A stretch of DNA of 7,702 nt from Ignavibacteriales bacterium (GCA_016929735.1 JAFGID010000177.1:1-7702); one strand, 5' to 3'; shown: positions 1 through 6,187, numbered from the stretch's first letter. Numbers and translations are program-made. Notes: a model not told the origin generated them from the letters alone.

Positions 1-541
1 AATTATGAACTACTTTGGTAGTCATTGATTTGTTTTTTTCTCGACATCTAACAAGTCCTTCAATATGGCTTATTCTTTCAACATAGTGTGCTTTGACCAA
101 GAATAAGAGTGTGTTTCTTAAAATTTTATAGTCATCAATTTTTCTTCCTGTTCTTTTTTCTAAATGAGGAAATACCCTTAGCCATTCAAGATTTCGAAAA
201 TCATCTTGATGTAAATAAAACATTCTAACATCCTTGAATCCCATATTTTTCAGAATTCTTTTCTGGACAACACCATACATTCCTGCTCGACAAGGACCGT
301 GGTCGGCTATCATCATAAAGTCTTTAACATCATAATTACGATATAGGTTTATCATTTCACCAAGAATGACTTTAAAAGGAAAACAAACGAATTCAGGAGC
401 ATTTTTAACTCCTTCACTAACAATTTCAGTGTTTACTAGAGGGGGTTCAACAACTTCAATACCGGGAAGATCATGTAATAAACCTTTGAAAAAAATGTAG
501 CTCCAACCCATTCGTGAAAATGAAACTCTAACATTTACCAT
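1..541 (-). CDS. COG3581-like 2-hydroxyacyl-CoA dehydratase-related protein, C-terminus cut by window edge
   Basis: This frame stays open from an ATG at 541 to the window edge, giving about 180 N-terminal residues. Landmarks are PEFVCFPFKVILGE (Cys53) and DHGPCRAGMYG (Cys84). They match, from memory of the family, the conserved cysteine motifs of COG3581-type proteins, which are relatives of 2-hydroxyacyl-CoA dehydratase and benzoyl-CoA reductase subunits and usually accompany an HgdC/BadF-type activase and DUF2229. The cysteines probably hold or approach an Fe-S cluster (inference). The start overlaps the end of the activase gene by 7 bases, and AGGTG lies 6 bases upstream, so translation is probably coupled. 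Another ATG at 534 is out of frame and soon meets a stop. The gene is the last one visible of a three-gene operon. Substrate and reaction are unknown. The C-terminal part is not visible, so full length and any fusion cannot be judged. Confidence 0.8.
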   Translation of the reverse strand, partial: MVNVRVSFSRMGWSYIFFKGLLHDLPGIEVVEPPLVNTEIVSEGVKNAPEFVCFPFKVILGEMINLYRNYDVKDFMMIADHGPCRAGMYGVVQKRILKNMGFKDVRMFYLHQDDFRNLEWLRVFPHLEKRTGRKIDDYKILRNTLLFLVKAHYVERISHIEGLVRCREKNKSMTTKVVHN

Positions 542-1566
542 TTACCACACCTACTATTCCATCGTGCAAATATCGCATCATCCTTTTCTCTTCCAGTTAC
601 TCTATTTTTATCTTCTTCCCTGACAAGGTATTTAACAGTACATCTATTAGCACAATCAGGACAGACAAATGACCCTGGAGCCAAATTCATTTCACTAACC
701 TTTAAGCCATGAAAAGAAGATAACTGTCCATTTACATGTTCCTTTGCCAAAATAGCTGAACCAAATGCTCCCATCACGTAATGGTTTTCATGAATAATAA
801 CTTCATACCCTAATTCTTCTTCAAAAGCATTTTTTATTCCAGAATTTGCTGCAACTCCTCCTTGGAATACGAAGGGAGGATACAATTTTTTACCCTTGCA
901 AACATTATTCAAGTAATTTCTAACAAGAGCTTTACACAATCCCTTGATAATTGCTTCTTTAGAATATCCTTCTTGTTGTTTACTAATCATATCAGATTCG
1001 GCAAAAACTGTGCATCTTCCTGCAATTGAGACTTCTTCCTCTGCCCGAAGAGCATAATCCCCAAATTCTTCAATTGGAACCTTGATTCGAACTGCTTGAT
1101 GATCTAGAAAAGAACCAGTTCCGGCAGCACAAACACTATTCATGCTAAAATCTGTTACGATACCATTTTTCATCAATATAACTTTGCTGTCCTGTCCTCC
1201 AATTTCAAGAATAGTTCTTACATCAGGAGTATAAGCTGAAGCTCCAATTGCATGAGCAATTATTTCAGGTTTTGCTACATCTGCACCAATAAGAGCTTTT
1301 ATTAAATATCTAGCAGAACCTGTTGTCCCAACGCCACAAATACTTTTTTCAATGTTATTAGGAAGGACTTCTTCCATGAATTTTAGATTTTCTTGGGTAG
1401 AAACAATGGGAGAACCATCATTTCTGGTCCAAGTAGCATACAATAATTCATTTTTCTGATTAATTATTGCACATTTCGTGGAAACACTTCCAACATCGAT
1501 TCCTAAATATAACTTATCATTTATATCATCTGAAAGAATATTTTTGATAAATTCTGGTTCATTCAT
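535..1566 (-). CDS. BadF/BadG/BcrA/HgdC-type acyl-CoA dehydratase activase ATPase with Cys-rich C-terminal tail
   Basis: This 343-residue protein belongs to the ASKHA-fold activases. Family members hydrolyse ATP to push a low-potential electron from a reduced carrier into a 2-hydroxyacyl-CoA dehydratase or benzoyl-CoA reductase. Visible motifs are the phosphate-1 loop GIDVGSVSTK (22-31), GVGTTGSAR (78-86), EIGGQDSK (121-128), CAAGTGSFLD with Cys146, GRCTVFAESDMI with Cys185, FQGGVAANSG (234-243) and MGAFGSAI (265-272). Cys146 and Cys185 are the positions that bind the [4Fe-4S] cluster bridging the homodimer in characterised members. After about residue 295 comes an extra tail with Cys302, Cys305, Cys309 and Cys340. 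It resembles the cysteine-rich linker found between the activase and DUF2229 parts of long fused homologues. The ATG overlaps the upstream stop as ATGA. The family call is very secure; the reaction partner is inferred from the neighbours. Confidence 0.95.
   Translation of the reverse strand: MNEPEFIKNILSDDINDKLYLGIDVGSVSTKCAIINQKNELLYATWTRNDGSPIVSTQENLKFMEEVLPNNIEKSICGVGTTGSARYLIKALIGADVAKPEIIAHAIGASAYTPDVRTILEIGGQDSKVILMKNGIVTDFSMNSVCAAGTGSFLDHQAVRIKVPIEEFGDYALRAEEEVSIAGRCTVFAESDMISKQQEGYSKEAIIKGLCKALVRNYLNNVCKGKKLYPPFVFQGGVAANSGIKNAFEEELGYEVIIHENHYVMGAFGSAILAKEHVNGQLSSFHGLKVSEMNLAPGSFVCPDCANRCTVKYLVREEDKNRVTGREKDDAIFARWNSRCGKW
548..552 (-). promoter_or_regulatory. Shine-Dalgarno-like AGGTG before the COG3581-like gene
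   Basis: AGGTG on the minus strand sits 6 bases before the ATG at 541, inside the last codons of the activase gene. It supports the ATG at 541 as the start and suggests translational coupling. Confidence 0.5.
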
Positions 1567-4010
1567 TTGTATTTCTTCCTCCTTATCATTTCAATAAAAG
1601 ATTCTACTCTTGTGGTTATTTGAGATTCTCCAGTATGTTCATCTAATGTGAGATCAATAAAAGGTTTATCTTTCATGTCAAAATCCTGCATAACCAATTC
1701 TTGAATTAAAGAATCAGGACCACATGCAAAAGAAATCAAGAAAATACCTCCATCAATCTCTTCATTATGAATAACATAATCAGATAATTGCATCAATTCA
1801 TCTTCATTATCCCAGAAATTGCAAAGATTATCATCAATTTCAACTCTTTTTGAGAAGATTTTCTTTGGAGCATTTTCAACAGTTACAACATTAACAAAAT
1901 TAGATTTGAGAATATCCATTAGTCCATGATTAATAGTTGGTTCATAAGTATTGTATGGATGACCAAGAACCATTAATGAAAGTGGATAATCTTTATAATC
2001 TTTATTAAGTTTAGGTTGAAATCTTTTCTTAAACATATAATTTGGATATTTTTCAAAAGGATACATTTTGTAAAGTGCATCAGGAACAAGAATTCCATCT
2101 TGAATCAACTTGTGGAATTCTTCAAGTTTTTTATATCCATTCTCGTACGCAAGTTTTGATTCTTCTTTTGATTTATCTAATGTTTTTCCAAAATCTATTG
2201 CTGATTTCAACATTGAATGTTCCCTTGCATTAAAAATCCATTCAATAACGGGAATATTAGAAACTGCTGAGTGTTGAGTAACATCTGGAAGAATCAGGAA
2301 TTTCGGACAATAATAATGATCAATATTATTACTAATAAGTCTTGGAACAAATATAAAATCTAGATCGGGGTGATTTGTCGATAAATAATTCACATGACCA
2401 TAATGAATCTTGACTGGAATGCATAAATCGGTTGCAGATTGATTAGATCCGTTATTAAGAATTTCTTTGTTTGTTTCTGGACTCACAATAACCTCGCAAC
2501 CAAGACTTGTAAGCATTCCTTCCCATAATGGAAAATATTTGTAAAAATATAGGGAACGTGGTATACCTACCTTCAGCTTTTTCGTCTTTTCTGTTTTTTT
2601 CTCATAGTCCGTCTTTTTAGTCTTTTTCTTATAATTCGTTTTTTCATACAAATTTCGAAATAGATTCTTGGGATCCGTTCGTTCTTTCACTTCATCGTAT
2701 AATTTCTTGTTATATACCTTCCAGAACAAGTCTTCCTCGTAGAAATTATGAGTTATCAGAGTTTTCATTCCTCTGAGCTCATGAACTTTTTCTTCTAGCG
2801 CTTTATAAAAGTTAAATCCCTTTCTTTTTTGCTCGAATCCATAGATGGCAAAATCTATGAATAGCTCATCTTCGATGGGAGCGAGCATGTCTTGATTGAG
2901 CCATGGGTAGAACTTGAATCCATCTAGTTTGTTTTTTTGCATGCGATAAGGGACGATCCAAACTGGGAAGTAATCAAATAACTCCAAGTACCAATTGAAA
3001 AATTCTTCCGCGTGAGTGATGGGTATGAAGACATCAACAATCACGTCCGGTTCTCCCCCCTTCTTAGTTAAAAATGGCAATCGTTCGCTGGTTTTAAGAA
3101 TATTTGTCGATCCAAGTATAAAGGGTCCTACTAACCATCGGACTATTTTATTCTCAAAAATCCCTCCAGCAACATTCCGTATCGACCAATGGCAATCTGC
3201 ATCATACCTGAAAAAATAATCTATAGTGGAGAGGAAGTCTTGCTTTTTTTTCATTGCACTTTTGTAATAAATATCATAGAAATATTCACTTTTGTAAGGA
3301 GCTTCCTCCTCATCAACGAAACTGGCAACGCACAATACGTTCATATTCTTAGAGAAGATAAGCCCGTCCATCATTTCAATATCCTGCTTTCCGTAGTGTA
3401 GTTTGATAGCTTCCATGTATTCACTAAAAGTATCGTAACGGATGTAATCGATTCGGACGCATTTTTTTGCTGGAACGAGTCTGAACTTCAGGAGTGTGAT
3501 GATTGCAATCGTGCCGAAACTCCCATGCAGCATTTCGAATACTTCATGGTTCTCTCTTTTCGTACATAATAATATGTCACCTGTTCCTGTCACAATCTCT
3601 ATTTCTTCACAGGAATCGAAAAATCCCCCATACTTGAAAGACATAGATTCAACTGAACATCCTGCTACTGCCCCGCCTATTGTAATTCCCTTAAGCTCAG
3701 AGACACATTGCGGTACGAGCCCATACTTTAAGGTTTCTCTTGCAAGTTTAACAAAAGTAACCCCTGCTTCTGCAATACATGTCTTTGTTTCTGTGTTTAT
3801 CTCAATAATGTCTGTAAGTGACCTCACATCTATCGGCTTGTCACTATATTTCGGGTTATCTGGTTGTGGAGCCATATGGGAAACGCTTGCCTTTTTTAGA
3901 GAGAAATATTCCCCCAGCTTAGCGTTATCGTACGCATTTCTAACCATTTCAGAGATCGCTTCTACTTTTTTTTTATGTATTACTAGTTTTTCTTCGCTCA
4001 TATCAAACAC
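1563..4010 (-). CDS. Fusion protein: DHCR24-like FAD-binding oxidoreductase + DUF2229 CoA enzyme activase domain
   Basis: One uninterrupted frame encodes two unrelated parts. Residues about 20-455 form an FAD-linked oxidoreductase of the VAO/PCMH type, closest by motif to Delta24-sterol reductase (DHCR24) and bacterial relatives. Seen are a degenerate phosphate loop at KKASVSH (39-45), the core GITIGGAVAGCSVESMSFKYG (108-128, written here only as a landmark), HGSFGTIAI (162-170), RLVPAKK (177-183) and the C-terminal DPKNLFRNLYEK (446-457). No N-terminal membrane anchor is seen, unlike eukaryotic DHCR24. A Lys/Thr-rich linker (458-478) leads to a DUF2229 domain (479-815) with VGIPRSLYFYKYFPLW, cysteines in ATDLCIPVKIHYGH (Cys530), HYYCPK (Cys568) and SFACGPDS (Cys763). 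Translation may start at GTG 4010 or at the in-frame ATG 4001; ATG is preferred, and no clear ribosome site precedes either. It is the first gene of the operon with the activase. The FAD part has higher GC than the DUF2229 part. Domain calls are firm; the joint function is unknown. Confidence 0.88.
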   Translation of the reverse strand: MFDMSEEKLVIHKKKVEAISEMVRNAYDNAKLGEYFSLKKASVSHMAPQPDNPKYSDKPIDVRSLTDIIEINTETKTCIAEAGVTFVKLARETLKYGLVPQCVSELKGITIGGAVAGCSVESMSFKYGGFFDSCEEIEIVTGTGDILLCTKRENHEVFEMLHGSFGTIAIITLLKFRLVPAKKCVRIDYIRYDTFSEYMEAIKLHYGKQDIEMMDGLIFSKNMNVLCVASFVDEEEAPYKSEYFYDIYYKSAMKKKQDFLSTIDYFFRYDADCHWSIRNVAGGIFENKIVRWLVGPFILGSTNILKTSERLPFLTKKGGEPDVIVDVFIPITHAEEFFNWYLELFDYFPVWIVPYRMQKNKLDGFKFYPWLNQDMLAPIEDELFIDFAIYGFEQKRKGFNFYKALEEKVHELRGMKTLITHNFYEEDLFWKVYNKKLYDEVKERTDPKNLFRNLYEKTNYKKKTKKTDYEKKTEKTKKLKVGIPRSLYFYKYFPLWEGMLTSLGCEVIVSPETNKEILNNGSNQSATDLCIPVKIHYGHVNYLSTNHPDLDFIFVPRLISNNIDHYYCPKFLILPDVTQHSAVSNIPVIEWIFNAREHSMLKSAIDFGKTLDKSKEESKLAYENGYKKLEEFHKLIQDGILVPDALYKMYPFEKYPNYMFKKRFQPKLNKDYKDYPLSLMVLGHPYNTYEPTINHGLMDILKSNFVNVVTVENAPKKIFSKRVEIDDNLCNFWDNEDELMQLSDYVIHNEEIDGGIFLISFACGPDSLIQELVMQDFDMKDKPFIDLTLDEHTGESQITTRVESFIEMIRRKKYK
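1575..1584 (-). promoter_or_regulatory. Strong Shine-Dalgarno sequence for the activase gene
   Basis: AAGGAGGAAG on the minus strand lies inside the last codons of the fusion gene. The gap from AAGGAGG to the activase ATG is 11 bases, slightly long. With the 4-base ATGA overlap it indicates coupled translation of the two proteins. Confidence 0.55.
2586..2639 (-). repeat. 27-base tandem duplication coding the interdomain linker
   Basis: Two adjacent 27-base units encode TNYKKKTKK and TDYEKKTEK (residues 458-475), followed by a partial third unit, TKK. By eye the units agree at 21 of 27 bases. The repeat lies exactly between the FAD domain and the DUF2229 domain, so it is a flexible, highly charged linker that probably grew by slippage or duplication. 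Confidence 0.7.
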
Positions 4011-4069
4011 AAGGTTGGGATTATTACACGAAACGATCCTTACCAGAATATAGTATGTAAAATCTTTAC

Positions 4070-4085
4070 TTTATTTTAAAATAAA
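4070..4085 (-). promoter_or_regulatory. Candidate TATA box of the FAD/activase operon (16-base AT palindrome)
   Basis: TTTATTTTAAAATAAA is perfectly self-complementary and lies about 70-80 bases before the start codon at 4001. An archaeal TATA box here would place transcription start near 4050 and leave a leader of about 50 bases. In DNA this AT-rich such boxes arise by chance, so the call is tentative. Confidence 0.3.
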
Positions 4086-4149
4086 ATATTAATCTTAATG
4101 GCTTTCAAAATTTTTCTTTAAACTTAAAAATTTCTATTAAACTCGTATA

Positions 4150-4167
4150 CTAAAAAATATTTTTTAG
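4150..4167. repeat. Perfect 18-base palindrome
   Basis: CTAAAAAATATTTTTTAG reads the same on both strands. It sits two bases from a longer inverted repeat (4170-4203). It could be a dimeric regulator site or part of a hairpin ending pcn transcripts; the sequence does not decide. Confidence 0.6.
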
Positions 4168-4169
4168 CT

Positions 4170-4203
4170 TATTTTTATAAAATCATGTGATTTTAAAAAA
4201 ATA
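4170..4203. repeat. 34-base inverted repeat, 16-base arms with one mismatch
   Basis: Arms 4170-4185 and 4188-4203 are complementary at 15 of 16 positions around a TG centre; the inner eight bases, TAAAATCA / TGATTTTA, match perfectly. It lies about 110 bases past the pcn stop and about 170 bases before the next operon, so it may be a terminator hairpin, an operator, or both. Confidence 0.6.
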
Positions 4204-4285
4204 TTTGCAGAAAAATTTCAATTTGTTTATTATTTTACTTAGTTTTTTCAATTATTTTATTGTATTTTTAATTATTTCATCGTAG

Positions 4286-4311
4286 TTAAAAAACAAAAAA
4301 AACAAAAAAAA
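4286..4311 (-). terminator. T-tract terminator of pcn
   Basis: Directly after the pcn stop codon the minus strand carries three runs of T (7, 8 and 6 bases) separated by single G residues. Archaeal RNA polymerase terminates at such T-tracts without needing a hairpin, so this is the likely end of the pcn transcript. Confidence 0.6.
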
Positions 4312-5112
4312 TTAAAATTCATCCATATCTTCATCGTTAAAATCAGCTTCTTCAACTCGAGGAGCTAAGAAATAGCTCAATTCTCCTCCTTCCAATAAAT
4401 TAAAGATCATTTTCAATGGATGGTCTGTTAACAGAGAAATCTCAAGTTTTTCTGTTATTGAAGATATTTTCAGAATTGCTTTTAAAAAGGTAAGACTATA
4501 TGCTCCTGTGCTAGAATCAGTGATATTTGATTCTATAAGATCTTCTTCAGAAAGATCATATATCATCTCACCAATTTGACCTGAAGAACTAAAAGTCAAT
4601 CCTTTTTTTTGTTCAGCTCTAATATTTAAAATTTCAGAATAGATTTCCGCATCTTTAATAGCTTCAACAAAAAATTCTGGGTCAATTACCCATGTAGAGT
4701 TATATTCAATTTGAAGTAATTTCTCCATTTGAATTTCTTCCATTTCTATATCTAAAAGTGCGAGACTGAAGGTTCTTGAGCGAGATGATCCTTCTCTTTT
4801 CATGATAATTTTAATTTTATTTTCATTTTCTTTAAATTCTATTTCGATTGAATCATTTGCGGAACTTCTTTTTAAAATTTTATCGAGATCGTCTAAATTC
4901 AATCCTATTTTTGTATCTTGTTTGCATTCATAGCTATCGAAATCATCTGATTTTAATGATAATTTTAATAAACATATTCTACTTGGGTCCATAGCTGTTA
5001 TAACAAACTCTTTAGGAGTTACTCTAAACTCTGTTTCATCAATTATACTAGCAAGAGTTTCAACAATTCCTTTTAGAATTCGACTATTTTCTATTTTTAA
5101 CTTAAAAGTCAT
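4312..5112 (-). CDS. pcn: DNA polymerase sliding clamp PCNA
   Basis: This 266-residue protein is an archaeal PCNA. The trimeric ring encircles DNA and tethers replicative polymerases, FEN1, ligase and RFC-loaded partners. Visible signs are the N-terminal half ending in a SRSRTFSLALLDIE-type segment (110-123), the interdomain connecting loop at about 118-134 where PIP-box proteins dock, a second half beginning near residue 135, SLTFLKAILKISS (206-218), LEISLLTDHPLKMIFNL (223-239) and the terminal signature LSYFLAPRVEE (245-255). Usual archaeal length is near 245-250; the excess here is an acidic tail, ADFNDEDMDEF (256-266). The ATG at 5112 gives the expected N-terminus, and AAAGG lies about 10 bases upstream. 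It is transcribed alone, divergently from the OB-fold/TFS pair. Confidence 0.97.
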   Translation of the reverse strand: MTFKLKIENSRILKGIVETLASIIDETEFRVTPKEFVITAMDPSRICLLKLSLKSDDFDSYECKQDTKIGLNLDDLDKILKRSSANDSIEIEFKENENKIKIIMKREGSSRSRTFSLALLDIEMEEIQMEKLLQIEYNSTWVIDPEFFVEAIKDAEIYSEILNIRAEQKKGLTFSSSGQIGEMIYDLSEEDLIESNITDSSTGAYSLTFLKAILKISSITEKLEISLLTDHPLKMIFNLLEGGELSYFLAPRVEEADFNDEDMDEF

Positions 5113-5299
5113 TTTTGTGCGCCTTTATTCAATATTTCCTAAAATAATAATTGGAAATAAGATTTATTATATTAATAAATTTGATATTAGTGATTTAATA
5201 ACCATCTATTATCAGTGATAATTTATTTATTAAGATTAAATAAAATAATTTTTGATAAATTATTGGATAATTTTCATGCTAATGTAAAAATATTAGAGT
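5113..5299. promoter_or_regulatory. Divergent promoter region of pcn and the OB-fold/TFS operon
   Basis: These AT-rich bases must hold both promoters. For pcn the best TATA candidate is the stretch 5163-5180 (minus strand TTTATTAATATAAT core), which would give a start near 5147 and a leader of about 35 bases. For the plus-strand pair, AT stretches between 5222 and 5265 are possible, but no single box stands out. Confidence 0.45.
5208..5222. promoter_or_regulatory. 15-base palindrome between divergent promoters, candidate operator
   Basis: ATTATCAGTGATAAT has perfect 7-base arms around one central G. A similar half sequence, ATTAGTGATTTA, lies just to the left (from 5186). Its place between two divergent transcription units suits a regulator that controls both, but no regulator gene is visible nearby. 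Confidence 0.35.
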
Positions 5300-5308
5300 G
5301 TGTACTAT

Positions 5309-5629
5309 ATGGAAAATAAATATGCAAAACAAAGAATTATTGATGATATAAAAAACGAGGATTTACTAATTCAAATAACTGGATATATTGAAAAAATAAA
5401 TGATAATAATAGTTTTATTTTAAATGATGACACCGGAAAAATTAAAGTGAATTTGAAAGAGATTAAATTAAATTTTAAAGAAAAAGACTTAGTAAATGTT
5501 ATTGGAGAACTAAATATTGCTTCTTCGGGAGAAAAAACATTAGAAGCCAATATAATACAAGATATGAAGAAGCTGAATTTCAAATATTATAAAAAATTAT
5601 ATAAACTCAAGAAAGAAATTTTAGAATAA
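5309..5629 (+). CDS. Small OB-fold nucleic-acid-binding protein
   Basis: The protein has 106 residues from the ATG at 5309; a GTG at 5300 would add three. Residues about 17-88 alternate hydrophobic and polar positions as in an OB fold: LLIQITGYIEKI (strand 1), SFILNDDTGKIKVNL (strands 2-3), LVNVIGELNI (strand 4) and TLEANIIQDM (last strand). A basic Tyr/Lys-rich C-terminal tail follows. The DDTGKI turn is typical of RPA- and tRNA-anticodon-type OB domains that bind single-stranded nucleic acid. It is followed 11 bases later by TFS on the same strand and lies divergent to pcn, so a role in DNA replication, repair or transcription is likely by association. No enzyme motif is seen. The exact family cannot be named. 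Confidence 0.75.
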   Translation: MENKYAKQRIIDDIKNEDLLIQITGYIEKINDNNSFILNDDTGKIKVNLKEIKLNFKEKDLVNVIGELNIASSGEKTLEANIIQDMKKLNFKYYKKLYKLKKEILE

Positions 5630-5640
5630 TTGTGTAAAAA

Positions 5641-5982
5641 ATGGTAGAATTCTGTCCTGAATGTTCATCTCTCTTGCGAAAAAGAATAATAGAAGGAAAA
5701 TCTCTCTTAGCATGTAAATGTGGTTATCATAAAGAATCTGAAGATAATGAGGAAAAAGATTTAGAAAAAAAAATTGAGCAGAAAAAAAAAGCACTTGAAA
5801 ACAATCTAATTATAGTGAGTGAAGAGGATAAATTATCTGTAAATCTAAAAGTTACTATGATATGCCCAAAATGTAAGTATAAAGAAGCTGAAACATGGCA
5901 AGAGCAGACTAGAAGTGCGGACGAACCAAGTACTCATTTCTTCAGATGTTTAAAATGTAAATTTACTTGGAGAGAATACTAA
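5641..5982 (+). CDS. tfs: Transcript cleavage factor TFS (archaeal TFIIS-like)
   Basis: This 113-residue protein is the archaeal RNA polymerase cleavage factor, which enters the secondary channel of stalled polymerase and triggers cleavage of the backtracked RNA. It has two zinc ribbons. The N-terminal one uses Cys5, Cys8, Cys25 and Cys27. The C-terminal one uses Cys75, Cys78, Cys103 and Cys106 and carries the catalytic hairpin QTRSADEPSTHFF with the essential Asp94-Glu95 pair. Between them is a Lys/Glu-rich linker (about 32-58). The length matches the family. The second half of the N-terminal ribbon reads CKCGY, a C-x-C spacing instead of the more common C-x2-C. It is the second gene of the pair with the OB-fold protein and has no clear Shine-Dalgarno sequence. 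Confidence 0.95.
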   Translation: MVEFCPECSSLLRKRIIEGKSLLACKCGYHKESEDNEEKDLEKKIEQKKKALENNLIIVSEEDKLSVNLKVTMICPKCKYKEAETWQEQTRSADEPSTHFFRCLKCKFTWREY

Positions 5983-6047
5983 TTTTATTATTAACATTAT
6001 TAAAAATAATCTATATTTTAAAATCTAATCAAAAAAAAAGAACATAT

Positions 6048-6069
6048 CTAATTTATATTTCAAAATTAG
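6048..6069. repeat. Small stem-loop in the convergent spacer
   Basis: CTAATTT (6048-6054) and AAATTAG (6063-6069) can pair around an 8-base loop. On the minus strand it is followed after 8 bases by nine T (6031-6039), a layout like an intrinsic terminator, but it lies some 160 bases past the permease stop. Confidence 0.3.
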
Positions 6070-6095
6070 TTTAGAAAATAAGTATATTAAAAATA

Positions 6096-6110
6096 ATTTT
6101 TTCTTTTATT
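6096..6110 (+). terminator. T-tract terminator candidate downstream of TFS
   Basis: A run of six T, a C and four more T lies about 115 bases past the TFS stop on the plus strand. It is the clearest T-tract in this direction within the 244-base spacer 5983-6226, which holds no recognisable gene. Confidence 0.35.
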
Positions 6111-6187
6111 TATCAAGTGCAATATTTTTATTTTTGAAATTGAATATGGAATAGATTTAATTGATTAAAATTGTAAATATTTAAATG

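Larger units (their letters stand above)
4011..4311. promoter_or_regulatory. AT-rich spacer between pcn end and the FAD/activase operon
   Basis: No credible gene lies in these roughly 300 bases. The spacer holds the pcn terminator at its right end, the presumed promoter of the minus-strand operon at its left end, and three inverted repeats listed separately. Both flanking genes are on the minus strand. Confidence 0.6.

Noticed and set aside
1..534. ATG at 534 as start of the third operon gene
   Set aside because: That frame meets a TAG after some 40 codons, while the frame from the ATG at 541 stays open to the edge and carries family motifs.
2042..3401. Three short plus-strand frames (2042-2233, 3016-3219, 3189-3401)
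   Set aside because: All lie antisense inside the fusion gene and show no motif or ribosome site.
1563..4010. Fusion as two genes joined by a sequencing error
   Set aside because: The frame is continuous, the linker is in frame and low in complexity as linkers often are, and no start codon with a ribosome site stands at the beginning of DUF2229. An assembly chimera cannot be excluded from the sequence alone.
3496..4053. Plus-strand open frame of 185 codons opposite the FAD domain
   Set aside because: It is antisense to a clearly conserved FAD-binding domain, has no recognisable motif, and its Pro/Ser/Ile composition is what the complement of that coding frame would give.
5371..5583. Minus-strand frame of 70 codons
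   Set aside because: It is the complement of the OB-fold gene; its hydrophobic look comes from reading Lys/Asn codons backwards.
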